This document shows positions 52,996-64,000 of a DNA stretch of 64,000 nt, piece after piece (positions within the stretch are counted from its first letter, which is position 1; each line of letters starts with the position of its first letter). Made by a program: the position numbers and the translations under genes. Under the pieces are notes generated by a model that saw only the letters and a list, made by a program, of their open reading frames with translations, had not been told where the DNA came from and ran no database searches. The stretch is taken from NCBI GenBank assembly GCA_002077045.2, contig KZ111167.1, positions 251,304 to 315,303 of the forward strand, read 5' to 3'. The DNA comes from Rachicladosporium sp. CCFEE 5018 (lineage: Eukaryota; Ascomycota; Dothideomycetes; Cladosporiales; Cladosporiaceae).

Positions 52996-55229
52996 TCACC
53001 CCACTTTCCAATTCGCAACACCCTTGAAATCACAGCTCAAGCTCTTCCCATGCCTATTAGTCCACTCCTCGGCCCTCAAGCCTCTCCCATCCCGTTTGCA
53101 GAATTCCGAAAGCGCCACAATGGCAACATCCTCGCCCGGTCCACCGAGATCCCGGACCGGGACGTCAAGCCACCACACACCGTCCTTGTGGTTCATAGCC
53201 TGATAGCCCTTGTGCTTATCGTCCTTCAGAGCACTGCAATTGAGGAGATAAGTATAAGGAGCGCCTTTGCCGTGTCGTACCTGGTCCCAGTGGGGGCAGA
53301 CTTTCTGAAACATGAAGCGGACTGTCGGTCCGGGAAGGGTGGAGGGGACGATGGGATTGCTGATTGGAGTGAAGGAGTTCGGAGCGAAGCCTTCTTCCGA
53401 AGCAGTTCCTTTGTTGCTGTATATTGCGTTAGTTACCCATGGGGCAAGAACTCAACAGATGTAGGAGCAACTTACACAAGACAACCAGTGCCGTTCGGCT
53501 GGCCCCGGAAATATTCTTCATAGCTCACCACCCGTCCGTCTTCCCGGAACTGCTTCGTATTATCGCTTGGGAAGTGATCAGTGCCAAAATCGGCATTCGA
53601 CTGCGTGAACCGCTCAGGGCTGAACTTCTTTGTGTACAGTGGTCCTTCTTTCTGCACGTGTCCGGCACCCCAGCAAGGATCGATGAGCTTCCACACGCCA
53701 CCATCGATCTTCACAGCGTTCCAGGCATGCGTAGACTTGAATGCTGGAATAGCCTGACCGGGGGCGAGAGGACTGTGGCCGTAGCCTTTGCTAGCGCCAG
53801 AAACGACGAAACATTCCAGTCCAGCCTTGATGGCGAGGGTGGAGAACAGACCAGCATACCCCTCACACACTGCGAGTCCGGAGGTCAGGGTACTCGCAGG
53901 TGTTGAAGGCTTCACGTTGTCGTTGAAGAAGGCCACAACGTCATAAGCAACGTTGTGGTGCAGCCAGGTAAAGATTGCGCGAGCCTTATCGGTCGCACTT
54001 GGGAAGGGTGATGTCAATTGATTAGCCAGCCAGCCGATGTCCGTGGAAGGTATGCTCTCACGCGGGAAGCGAGCGGCGTGGGCATCAGGCGCAGAGAAGT
54101 CGCGGCAGTGGAGGCACGCGCCTGGCAGGTCTTGCATCTGTGGAGCAGGACCAGACGCCGCCGACTTTGGCTTCGAAGCTTGCAACGCGCTAAGGTCGGG
54201 TTTTGATGCTGTGGGTAGTGGTGGTGGAGCCCCGTTAGTCGCTGGTGTGGAACCTGGACGGGCGCCGGGCAGTGCCGGAGACTTCGTGGCTGTATTTCCA
54301 AAGCCCATCTCAAGTGCAGATCTCTTCGGCGGAGGAGCTGCGATTTGTCTTGTTGCAGGTGGCGGGACCGGTGCAGGAGATGTGCCGTTGCTGAGTCGTC
54401 TAGTCTCGTCCGTTGCACCATTAGTGGCAGGCGCGCCATTCGATGCTACCCGTGACAATTCGCCACTTCGTCCTGCCGCAGGTCTAGCAGCAGGTCTCGA
54501 AGGCAAACTCGGTCCTTTGTCACGTCTGAGTGCATTCGGTAGCATACTCGATGCAGATCCTTTCCTCGCCGCAGCTTGTCGGTCCTTGAGAGCCTGAGCG
54601 TCCTTCTCCTCCTGCGTCCGCTTAGGAGGGAGAGCAGGCAATTTCGATGCATCGAACTCCGGCGCTTTGATGGCGTACTGACTCCCCGAAGTCACAGACG
54701 TCCCGTTCGACCGCCCAGAAACAGCAGAGAAGTTCGTCCCGATTGAGCTGATCGACTCCTGTGACTCTCGTCGCGTGAGCTGCATCTCAGACGGCCGACG
54801 AGGGCCATTCGATGGCGTTGCCGAGGGCCTTCTCGGGGGCAACGCAGGTGAGACTTGCATCGAAGGCGTTCGTGATGGTAGCGGCGGACCCTGTGAGCTG
54901 CCATTCGAAGTCTTTGGAGGTAGCGCAGGTCGTGAGATCCCGTCCATGCCGTTAGCTGAAGCGCCGTTGATGGGCGGTGGCGCAGGATGATTGCCGATGC
55001 CTTCACCGTTGATCGTAGCATGATCTCGCAAGGGCGGGTTGTTTGCTGAGGCTACCCGATTGGGTAGATCCGGGCGCATGGGCAGTCCTGGCTTAGGCGC
55101 TGGTGGTGGCGGACGCGGTCGAGGGGTACTTGGGTACTGGACCCTGGGATTGTCGCGGACATGTGAGAGCTGCAGCACTGCCTTGCGCTCGGCCAGAGTC
55201 ATGGGGCGGGGCTCTTCAACGTCCGCCAT
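52996..55229 (-). CDS. Transglutaminase-like (CYK3/KY-type) protein
   Basis: The exons are 55229-53476 and 53416-52996, with a 59-nt phase-2 intron. The product has 724 residues from the ATG at 55229 (MADVEEPRPMTLAERKA...). An upstream ATG at 55424 in the same frame adds a hydrophobic, family-untypical extension. About 390 residues of Pro/Ser/Ala-rich sequence with many PPxP-type motifs precede a transglutaminase-like domain. Its Cys/His/Asp triad is visible in GLAVCEGYAGLF, STHAWNAVKIDG and WKLIDPCWGAG. Exon 2 adds a beta-rich segment with LLNCSALKDDKHKGYQAMNHKDGVWW cut short here by the writing limit only. Such domains occur in CYK3, which helps septum formation in cytokinesis, but no SH3 domain is present, so orthology with CYK3 is uncertain. 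The proline motifs suggest SH3 partners. Confidence 0.82.
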
Positions 55230-56120
55230 GGTGAGCTCGCTCTGTGGATATGGCCAGATTCCAGAAGCAGCGGTCAGCTCACAGCAATATTCTAGACTCG
55301 GTGCGCCGGCCTGGGAGACTGTGGGTACAGGCACAAGGATCAATCGGTGATAGAGCTTGTTTCTTGCAAGGTAGTATATGGAGACGTCCAGAAGCAGATA
55401 CGAGATCACGTAGTGCTCGGCCAAGTGTTTGCTGCTATCCTCAAGCTTTACGACGCGTAAGCCGTCTTGAGATGGTTATTTTAGTATAAAAGTGGCGGGA
55501 GATTGTGCTGATACTGAGGAAGTAGACACGAGTATAGGATGCTGATCACTTAGAGTATATGTCAGTCCCTCTCGAAGCGCTTTTGAATCCGGCATGTGTA
55601 CATGTAGGTAGCGGCAGGCCAGCATCCTGTAGGAGCGAGGCACAGTCACTAGCGTGAGCTTGTTTCGTCGATGGGGCTGTGTCACCGATAGGACACTAGG
55701 AATATACATCTGCATGCATTGCGCTCGACGAGGCACAGACGAGAACAAATGCATGGTCGCTCAAGAGATCAAATCGACACGGTGCGAGGTGCGAAGTTGA
55801 CATGCAAGTACGATAAAAGCGTTACATCGTGTGACCCGCCCACCAAATCCCTTTCATCAAACTCAAGTCACCCGTACCTCTCTTCAACATCTTACTCCCC
55901 TCTATTGCGCATTGTTTACGCTTCGCTTTTGAGACACCGAAAAGAGCCTGTAAGAGAGTCCCGTGTCGCATCGTGCCGAAATCTCCACTCCTCCCAGCGT
56001 CAGCACTGCGACCCAGTGATCACCCAAAAACCTCCACGGAGACCAAGCTGCTTGATTTCTCGCTTGCTGCCAGCACACTGTCATCCTCGGTGCACGTCTT
56101 CCCAGCTCATCGCTTCGCAG
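55230..56120. other. Intergenic region
   Basis: About 890 bases between tandem minus-strand genes hold the promoter of the transglutaminase-like gene and the 3' end of the Zn-cluster gene. No gene is supported. Confidence 0.5.
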
Positions 56121-58292
56121 CTATCGCTTCCTTTTCTTCCCACCCATCGCGCCCTGAGCAGGTGCCAGGAACAGGGCTCCGTTCGCCGGCCCCGCCATCG
56201 TACCCATCATCCCACCGTTCACACTCCCCATGCCCTCATTGCCATCCATCGACATACCCTCCACACTCCCATCTTCGCCCTTCTTGACGCCGACGCCCAT
56301 ATGACGTCCATACCTACCGCGTCTCCCATTGCCCTCATCTTCTGACACGCATCCCTCGTGTCCGATCCCGGCGTCCTTGCATCGCCCGCAAGGGCGCTGA
56401 CGATCGCAGCCTTTCTTGCTCTTGCGGCAGCGTTGGCAGCGCGGCTTGGAAGAGAGATCATCTTCATCGGGATTGAGAAGGGAGTGGGAGAATGTTATCG
56501 TTGAGGCCGAGGCGAGGGAAGGCTTGCGAGATTGCGAAGGCATAGAGGCCGGCGACATGGGAACCTTAGCCGATGGTGAGAAGGTGTGTGAGTGGAGAGC
56601 TGTGGTGAGTGGGCGAGGCTTTGGCTTCGCCATTGACATTGAGCGCGGACGGGCCATGGCGTCGCCGGTGCTGGTGGGAAGAGAAGGCAGACGAGGCTTG
56701 GGCTTCGACTTGCTGGTGCGCCGCTGGGTGGATGCATCAGGCATCACTTCGTCACTGTCGCCCTTGAATGAGGCATCTCGGTGATCCTCATAGTCCTCAC
56801 CGCTAGTGTTGTCGCTGTGCAACTCAGTCTTCACACGTTGCTTCTTCCTTGCTGGACCAACATCATTCTTCGGCCAGCGCGGCACAGCAGGGAGTCCAGC
56901 TCGCTCGCTTGAATTCTCAATGTCATCTTCCTCGTCCTCCTCATCCGAAGAGGCTGCCTCCGCCTTGCCGCTGAGTGCATCGTCAACGGTGGACGTTGAT
57001 GTCCGGCCGTGTGAGGAGAAGTTGGATGCATTGCCCAGGCGCATAAGCTGGATCGCGACATCTTCATCGGAGATCACGCTGCCGTTCGTCGGATCAGGCG
57101 TCGGCATGATACCACTGCCGCTGTAGCGAGCTGGTGGATAGTAAGTTGCACTCGGCCGACCACCTCGCAACTGTCGAGGCGGAGCCGCGAATTGGCCATA
57201 TCCATTGGCAGGTGCGCCAGGGTGAGCAAATTGCGCACTGCCGTGGCTCTGCGGAGACGGCAGTGGTTGCGTGTATGAGAACGTCTGCTGGTTGTTGTGG
57301 GCGTATGGCGAGGCCATCTGACCTGGACCGCCACGACGCTGCGGAGACAGCGAAGAGATCGAAGCACTCATGGGTACTTGTGGAGGAACGAAGAGAGGCA
57401 GTTCCTAGGTTTTGTTAGCTTGCGCAGTATGCTCACAGGCATCCGTACGACTTACTGAACTTTCGAACGCCCGCTTCCGCCTACCGCCCTCGACGATGTT
57501 GTCGACACTGATCTCAGCATTGACGAGCTCTGTCTTCGACCTGCGCGAGCTAGTCACAGATCCATTTCCACCATCATCGCTACTGTACCCATCGTTCTCC
57601 GCACCAGCAACAGCGTCCTTGCTCTTTGGCTTGCGCGCCTTGCCGCCAGGAGCAGCAGACACACTGCGTCGACCATACTCGGAGCGGGGAGACATACTAC
57701 GAGTCCCTGTGCGGGTGGTCTTAGCAGGTGAGTGTGCATGGCTTGACGCGCGCATTTCAAAGGGAGCGCCGAGCGTCGGCTTCTTGGGCGAAGTAGTATG
57801 CGCTCGTTCTTGCTGAACGACTGGAGGCGGCTTGACACCTCTGACATGGATGACCATGTCGTTGTCGAAGTTGTCGTAGGCCGCGATGATGCTGATGCCC
57901 TCCTTGCTCTCAAAGCTGACGCCGTACTCGTACAGACCGTAGAAGTTCTTGACGGTCATGATGATCGACTCGGTAGTATCGTGAGGCGATATGATGACCC
58001 TCATGGGCAAACGCGCTTGGATGCGAGAGTCATGATCGTCGATCAACTGGAAGATCACTTGCTTTTGGTTCTTCTTGACAGGCGAAGTCCTCGGGTAGCC
58101 GGAACCGCCGGCGACAGCGTTGTTGGCTCGCGTTGGTCGTTGAAAGTTGTTCATGTCACTATGACCGCCTCCGTAGCCATTGTGAGGGTGTTCGTATCGT
58201 CTTGTATACTGATGCGAGTCCCGCTGCTGGTTGTCCACCATGGTGCGATTGCCTGGTGGTGCGTCACCAGTCAGCATATTGCTGAGGTCCAT
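56121..58292 (-). CDS. Zn-cluster (Zn2Cys6-like) regulator with C-terminal finger
   Basis: The exons are 58292-57456 and 57404-56121, with a 51-nt phase-0 intron that joins RKRAFESS to ELPLFVPPQVP. The product has 706 residues. The N-terminal part has a compact segment (about residues 75-155) that looks folded and conserved: KQVIFQLIDDHDSRIQARLP, TTESIIMTVKNFYGLYEYGV, IIAAYDNFDNDMVIHVRGV. A long basic and Ser-rich region, an acidic patch (SSDEEDEEDDIE) and several NLS-type stretches follow. Near residues 599-630 lies a cysteine cluster, CxxC-x6-C-x5-C-x2-C-x9-C, within KPRCQRCRKSKKGCDRQRP and CGRCKDAGIGHEGC. The C-terminus ends GGKKRKR. It is probably a transcription factor. The late position of the cluster is unusual. 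Confidence 0.82.
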
Positions 58293-61121
58293 ATTGCCAC
58301 CCAGATATAGCTCTTGCCCACAGCGAGGTGCGCTATACTGTCTTGAAGTCGACAGGAGGTTGTGTGCACTCGGTAGGGTGCTTGGCCGAAGGTCGCCGTC
58401 GTCGGCGCAAGGAGGGCGACTGTGCGGAAAGCGACAGCGTCAATGAGGTATTGGACAATCTGTAACGATGGAAGTCAGCAATTGTCACTCTGACTCGATT
58501 CTGATAGTCGTAGGATAGGCTGATGAAGGATAGCAAGGCAGCATAAGCACACTGGGTTGTGTCGCTTCCGCCCGCCCGCCGCCAGGCGGTGCTGGGCTGA
58601 GGACAGGGAGGCGGTAATATCTGCTCATTAACGACAGTATAGTGCTTGGTTTGATAACTCACCTCGATCGCCTGCTATCCGACTACACTGCCACGGAGCA
58701 GTAAGTCGTTCTGATGTCGCTGGCCTTGGACCTCGCTGCCGCCAATCAGCTCCCCAAGCGGCAGAGCAAGGGAGAGCAGCGAAGCCGCTGATTCTCACTT
58801 TGCTGCAAAGAAACGAAGTAGTCCAATCACCTAGCCACGAAGATCAGTATGCCGAATGATAAGTTGTATCAAGAGTGTATGACAAGGCGGTAGAGTGGGA
58901 GCAGAGAGAAGAAAGGAAGCGAGTCTGTATGTGTGGGAGAAGTCATGTGCGGGCTGGCTTGAGTGGGCTGGCTCGAGCCAACTATGGTCATCTGGGCGCC
59001 CGGAACACATGTAATATCACGTTGCATTCTTGAGACATCATTTCAGGCGCTGGCCTGATTGAGACTTCTTGTCAACGCGATCAAGGCTATGGCTATAGAA
59101 CGGTAATCATAGCGAAGTAGCCACGGCTCCAATGGCCTCCTCAGCACCATTAGAGCAAAAGTCACAGTAAGCGCCTCTCCAACTCACTCTACCGAAACAA
59201 AGAAGCGATATGCATTCCCCTCTCGCGACTCATACGCATAGCGCATCATCGTATAATAGCCCGCAGAACACCCTCGAGAAATCAGCGCAGTAAAAGGACT
59301 TCCCCCACCAAGCTGCAGCGCATCACCGTCTTTCTCACCTGCCCGTCTAGCTCCAAGTTCGAAGTCGCAAAGCGCCATGCGCGCCAATCACAGCGGGGCA
59401 GCACTGCTTCCTCTTCTCTAACACGCCTGACTATATGCGCGTGGTGAGATGCGTGAGTCCGTCAGGGAAGCACGAAGCGATAGACATCATCACGTTCGGC
59501 GAGTGTTGCCGCGGATGTACAAGGCGTGGGATTTGTGTTACGGCTGTGCTTGGGGCAGGCTGATCTAGGTTTTGGCGCTGCTGCAGGTAGAGCGAGTGAG
59601 ATGCAAGGTGAGTGATTCTGGATGGATGATCGATGTCAGTAGTGGGGGCTGCTGTGTAGTTGTGCAGATCTTGTGGACATGTATGATTATGATGGTGCAC
59701 AGGAAGAAGTCGCTCTTCCGTCAGCCATTGATGGCACCAAGTGTGCAAGCTGGTCGATTCGCAGAGTTCGATCTGCTCATCAAGTATCATGCGATTAGGG
59801 CATTGTGCACTTCATTGATCCCGGCAGTGGCTTTCGCTGAGCTCTCGGCTCGAGTGACTTTCGACTTGAGTGTCCGGCAAAGTAGCTCATCCTTTTCCGT
59901 GGCACTCCAGCTAGACACAATCGCAAAATCCGCTGCGCTGTCGAATCTGCGACTATTTGCGCTCTTGCCGATGTAATCCGCGACTTCATGTGTGTTCGTC
60001 GAGATTCAATTGCCGGGATGGAATTGCACAATTGTTATGTCTCCTCAGCGATATCGCATGCGCATGCGCCTCGGGGCTCGATGGCGGGACATCGGTGCGT
60101 CGCTCGGTCTAGCCCCGTTTCAGCAGTTGGCGGAGTGCGTCAACGATTGGCAGAGCTGGCAGCGTCGCGCACATGCGACAACGCATCATTTCGTGTCGCG
60201 GATCGTTGTTGATGATCATAGCCGGTGATGATGGGCATTGAAGCTCATCATGATGCTGCATTCGTTGTTTCTTGAGCCGCTTGATCAAAGGTGTGATGGT
60301 CACGTGAAGCGCGGCACTTTTCGTGTTCTGAAGCTTTGATCGTGCAGAACGCGTGCGAAGCTGTCAAAAGGCTGTACGACGGCCGCAATGAGGTGGTTAC
60401 AATGTCTTTGACTCAATGAGTATTATCAATAGTAATGAGGGCTTCTCTCGCTGATTTATGAGCGATATTGCGCGACAGCTGAGGCCGTGCGTGAAGCAAT
60501 TGTGATTTCAGCAGCTTCGAGGGAGACGTGTCGAAACTTGACATCATCCCCGGATTTCGAGCTTGCGGATTTCTCCGAAGCTCGCCCGTCGCTTCCATGT
60601 TTTGGCAGATCAACAATCTCACTTGACGACCACCTCTGACCAACTACCACTACACCAGCATTGCGTACCGACAACAGCGACACGCCGAGCAGCGACTACA
60701 GTCTCATCACCAACGCTGTGAGAGGACTTGAACAGCACCCTGCCATCTGGACGCGCATGCACCGCGTGTGGTAGTCCACCTGAGCGTGTCTCGCAGTGAG
60801 CTCCTATTGCGCCAACATCACGACAAGGTGCAATACACGGTGCACGACCGCTCCAATCGACGACAACAGCTCACCGGGGTACTCTGAACGTGCAGGACAA
60901 AATGGACGCAAAGGTTGGCCACACCCCCTCCCCTCACCTCACTTCCCTCACTCGTGGAATCTTGATGGCGGCGGCGGCGAGCATACGTGATGACCGTATC
61001 GACTTCTCGTGGGCACACGATATCTACCAGAATCGCCAGCTCATCTTGTACACGAGAGTCAATGACCGAAGCATCCTCGACGCAAGACGAAAAAGCTCAC
61101 CTCACTGCCGTTTCCCCTCAA
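58293..61121. other. Long intergenic region upstream of cyclin B and the Zn-cluster gene
   Basis: This 2.8-kb stretch between divergent genes is the longest without a supported gene. It contains many short frames but none with homology or splice structure that I recognise. Long leaders with introns are plausible for both neighbours. A possible 3' splice site (ctctcacag) lies at 61146-61154, just inside the cyclin frame, so the true cyclin start could be an upstream exon here. Confidence 0.45.
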
Positions 61122-62953
61122 ATGATGTCGAAAATATTGACCTTTCTCTCACAGCCTCAGAGACCACGCGCATTGCGCGTGCACGACGAGAACATGCCTC
61201 CTCCAGCAATTAACGCCGCTGGCAACGCAAAGACCCTCCACCAGCGCACCAAGTCTGTGCCTGCGTTCGCAACCTTCGATAATGTTAAGGCTGCCAACAA
61301 GAAGGTGCTCGGCGAGGCCAATGCGAACACCAAGCTCACGCAGCCATCGAAGGACGACTCGGCGCTCGACGAGAAGAAAGCTGCTGGCGTGGAGGTCGTC
61401 AAGGTCGCTGCCACATTCACGCGTCCAGCCACGCGTCCGCTCGGGTCGAAGAGCTTCTCGCACAACACGATGCCCTCGGCAATCACGTCTGCAGCAAGCT
61501 TTGCACCTGCGCCTGTGCAGGCACAAGCTGTCGAGGTCGTGGCAGAGCAGGCCAAGAAGGTGACTGCCAAGAAGAGTACGAAGGTGTTGAGGGAGGTGGA
61601 CAATGCCGTGCCAAAGGAGGTTGTGCCGGCTTCAGCGGTGATCTCAGCTGCCCCGTGGCGCCTATTCAACATCAGATCGTCCGCAAGACTGAGACTATCC
61701 CTCTTCGCGACGAGCCTGCACCACGCCCAATCAGTCATCAGGCGCAAGCGAGCCTACCACCTCCAGTCCAAGCCCAGCCGTCGCTGCCAACGCATATCGA
61801 GCAGCCGTATCTCGCACCTGTTGCTGTCGCTGCCATTCCTGCTGTTCAGCCGCAACACGCAGTCACTGCCGTCGCTCAGGTCCAGCAAGCACACCACTAC
61901 TACGACGATACCACTGCAGAGCTCTACTACGATGACGGCAACACCACTGGCAGGTCTTTCGGTCTCCGCGGCGACAGCACTGGCGGCGTCACCACTGTCT
62001 ACGTCCCAACGGCGAATGATAGAGTCAAGCAGGAGCTTGCCGTTGCCGAGGAGTACGTCGTGGCTACCCGCACGCCAGAGGACATCGAGGACGAGCTGTG
62101 GGACACCTCCATGGTGGCCGAGTACGGCGACGAGATCTTTGCCTACATGCGTTCGCTCGAGGCGCGCATGTCACCCAACCCCAGGTACATGGAGTCACAG
62201 CAGGAGATCCAGTGGTCGATGCGCGCTGTTCTCATCGACTGGGTGGTGCAGGTTCACTCTCGGTTTAACCTACTGCCGGAGACTCTGTTCCTGACCATCA
62301 ACTATATCGACCGCTTCTTGTCCTGCAAGATCGTCTCTCTTGGCAAGCTTCAGCTTGTTGGCGCCACTGCCATTTTCGTTGCCGCGAAGTATGAGGAGGT
62401 TAACTGCCCCACCATCCAGGAGATTATCTACATGGTCGATGGCGGCTACACCGTCGACGAGCTGCTCAAGGCCGAGCGCTTCATGCTAAGCATGCTGCAA
62501 TTCGAGCTCGGCTGGCCTGGACCAATGAGCTTCCTCCGCCGCATTAGCAAGGCTGATGACTACGACCTCGAGACCCGCACGCTGGCCAAGTACTTCCTTG
62601 AGGTGACCATCATGGACGAGCGCTTCGTTGGCTGCACGCCCAGCTTCCTAGCTGCCGGTGCGCACTGCATGGCTCGTCTGATGCTGCAGAAGGGCGACTG
62701 GGGTCATGCCCACGCACACTACTCCGGCTACACATACACCCAGCTTGGTCCCCTGCTGCACGCTATCCTTGAGTGCTGCGAGGATCCGCGCAAGCACCAC
62801 CTCGCGGTGTTCGAGAAGTACGTCGACAAGCGGTACAAGAAGGCATCTACCTTCGTCGAGACCGAGATGGGCAAGAACTTCCAGCTTCCGCGCGTCGTCC
62901 GTGGCGCCAGCCTCCCAAGTCCGATTGACGCCCTGCCCAATGGCTGGAGGTGA
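61122..62953 (+). CDS. G2/mitotic B-type cyclin with apparent frameshift
   Basis: With one base added between 61654 and 61655 (CCCC|GTGG), the frame gives about 610 residues from ATG 61122, or 586 from 61194. The first part has the motif RPRALRVHDEN, a basic region and a KKVLGEANANTK segment reminiscent of a degradation box. After the frameshift come a Gln/Pro/Tyr-rich linker and WDTSMVAEYGDEIFAYMRSLE. The two cyclin folds follow: MRAVLIDWVVQVHSRFNLLP, FLTINYIDRFLSC, GATAIFVAAKYEEVNCP, LQFELGWPGPMSFLRRISKA and FLAAGAHCMARLML. This is the CDC13/NimE/CLB pattern of cyclins that activate CDK1 at G2/M. Such a gene should be essential, so the frameshift is more likely a sequence error than a mutation. 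The start codon is uncertain. Confidence 0.88.
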
Positions 62954-63871
62954 AGCATCACATAGTAGCTTCCCGGTGTACAACATCATTCGTGGTATCA
63001 TGCGTCCGCTTACCCAAGCGGGCTGACCACACAATCATTGCTATACGCAATCACTACATCTCGCAGCATGAGCAAGCTGCGTAAACTCGGCTCTTGTATC
63101 CGACCACGTCGTCCGAACAGCAGAAAGCTTAGTAGGAGACAGTGGGACGACTAGCTTACCTTCCTTAATAATCATCACACGACAGCACTGCATTACACGG
63201 TGCATTGGACTGGGAAACCGGGAATCGGACGACTTGCCATGAAAACACCCACGACGAAACGAACAAAACAAACAGAGCTCTTTATGCTCGCTCTATCAGC
63301 CTGGCACCCGATCTTCATCACGATCACTGCCGGGCTGATCTGAGTTGTACATTCTTGCTCTTCCCTTCTTCTTGCCCTCCTATCACTGGAGTGGACTCGG
63401 CTAGGGTATCGGCATTGGGTTGGAGTTGCTTGGGCATCGGCTTTCGTATGGAACGGAGGAGTTTGGGCCCTTCTTTCGTGGGCTTTCTTGCTTGAGATAC
63501 CAGACTGGACGGGAGTTTGCTAGCTTGCTGGGAAAGGAATTGGGGTGACTCTTGCTGCGTCTCGGACTGCTCGTCTCTACTTCTGTGGAGGCAGCGCCTT
63601 GGGTAGTAGGGTAGGGGTCGGGAGTAGACTAGTGGAAGAATCGTTGCTCATCACCTTGTTGTCAGTCTCATGTCTCGCAAACTTGCGTAGATGATAGCCG
63701 AGTCATGGTTCCTCATGCATTCGAGCTGTTGAGCTTGCCGCTTCTGGCCCCTACGATATGTTCGTCAGGTGTAAAGTACGATCCATCAGTTAAAGCACAT
63801 GTAGTGAAGGTGCGCCTCTCCACATACACGAAGACTTTGCCCTACATCAATACTCTCACATGCTAGACCCT
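62954..63871. other. Convergent intergenic region
   Basis: About 920 bases between the cyclin stop and the stop of the right-edge gene hold no supported gene and should contain the 3' UTRs. Confidence 0.5.
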
Positions 63872-64000
63872 TCACATGTCTGCCAGAACAGCAGCCTTCA
63901 AGATCTCTGGATCGTCGGCATCATCAATCCAAAGATAGCCCGATCCGCGTCCCCACTTCACAATCACCCCACCAAAACGCCTAGCCCAAACACCTCGCTC
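63872..64000 (-). CDS. 3' end of an unidentified gene (partial, right edge)
   Basis: The minus-strand frame is open from the window edge for 42 codons to a TGA at 63874-63872. It reads ERGVWARRFGGVIVKWGRG, then SGYLWIDDADDPEILKAAVLADM. The mixed composition with Trp, Gly and conserved-looking turns and the balanced use of residues resemble real protein. The piece is too short to assign a family. Exons further upstream lie outside the window. Confidence 0.45.
   Translation of the reverse strand, partial: ERGVWARRFGGVIVKWGRGSGYLWIDDADDPEILKAAVLADM

Noticed and set aside
58333..60300. Several short frames on both strands in the 58.3-60.3 kb region
   Set aside because: None has a recognisable domain, signal peptide or consistent splice structure, and they overlap each other.

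Overview
The window is a gene-dense eukaryotic segment from a filamentous ascomycete. Short GT-AG introns of 50-66 nt, a CHS7 chitin-synthase chaperone, a GEP4 phosphatase, PTM1, an NHA1-type antiporter and several fungus-only proteins support this. Gene content and style suggest Dothideomycetes (Mycosphaerellales/Capnodiales type), but the class is an inference. I support about 26 protein genes, most of them housekeeping and spaced 0.1-1 kb apart on both strands. No rRNA, tRNA, CRISPR or complete autonomous transposon is visible.

Layout. 1-3 kb: the 3' end of a Pro/Gln-rich nuclear-type protein, then a gene-poor stretch with a 221-bp inverted-repeat element and a small secreted eight-cysteine protein. 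3.4-13.2 kb: IBA57/CAF17, a short-chain dehydrogenase with an apparent frameshift, the exosome subunit CSL4, a 797-aa fungus-type orphan, an F-box/2EXR-like protein, a DUF4112 protein and the mitochondrial protease IMP1. 13.8-21.3 kb: one long gene for a probable actin-binding (ADF-H) protein. It is shown twice because two overlapping contig ends were joined through a 100-N gap. 21.3-29 kb: a second copy of the 221-bp element, OHCU decarboxylase, GPI12, a four-helix membrane protein, CHS7 and a Thr/Val-rich secreted protein. 30-42 kb: GEP4, PTM1, a C2H2 zinc-finger protein, a PDR16-like Sec14 protein, POL12 and NCS2. 42.7-46.6 kb: NHA1, also broken by a 100-N gap with the flanking 673 bp present twice. 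46.8-64 kb: a small protein with lipidation motifs at both ends, cyanase, PIF1, LSM3, a transglutaminase-like protein, a Zn-cluster regulator, a B-type cyclin with an apparent frameshift, and the last 42 codons of another gene at the right edge.

The genes do not form an operon or an obvious secondary-metabolite cluster. There are loose themes: mitochondrial biology (IBA57, IMP1, GEP4, PIF1), RNA metabolism (CSL4, LSM3, NCS2), cell cycle and replication (POL12, PIF1, cyclin B) and secretion or cell wall (CHS7, GPI12, PTM1). Most neighbours are divergent pairs sharing 150-520 bp promoters, or convergent pairs with gaps as small as 25 bp.

The points most worth following are the two scaffold artefacts that corrupt two gene models, the two-copy MITE family, the small protein with N-myristoylation and CaaX-like motifs, the eight-cysteine secreted protein, and two single-base frameshifts that share the same local sequence context. 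I did not find a clearly new multi-gene system. Exon boundaries were read by eye from splice sites, phase and family expectations.
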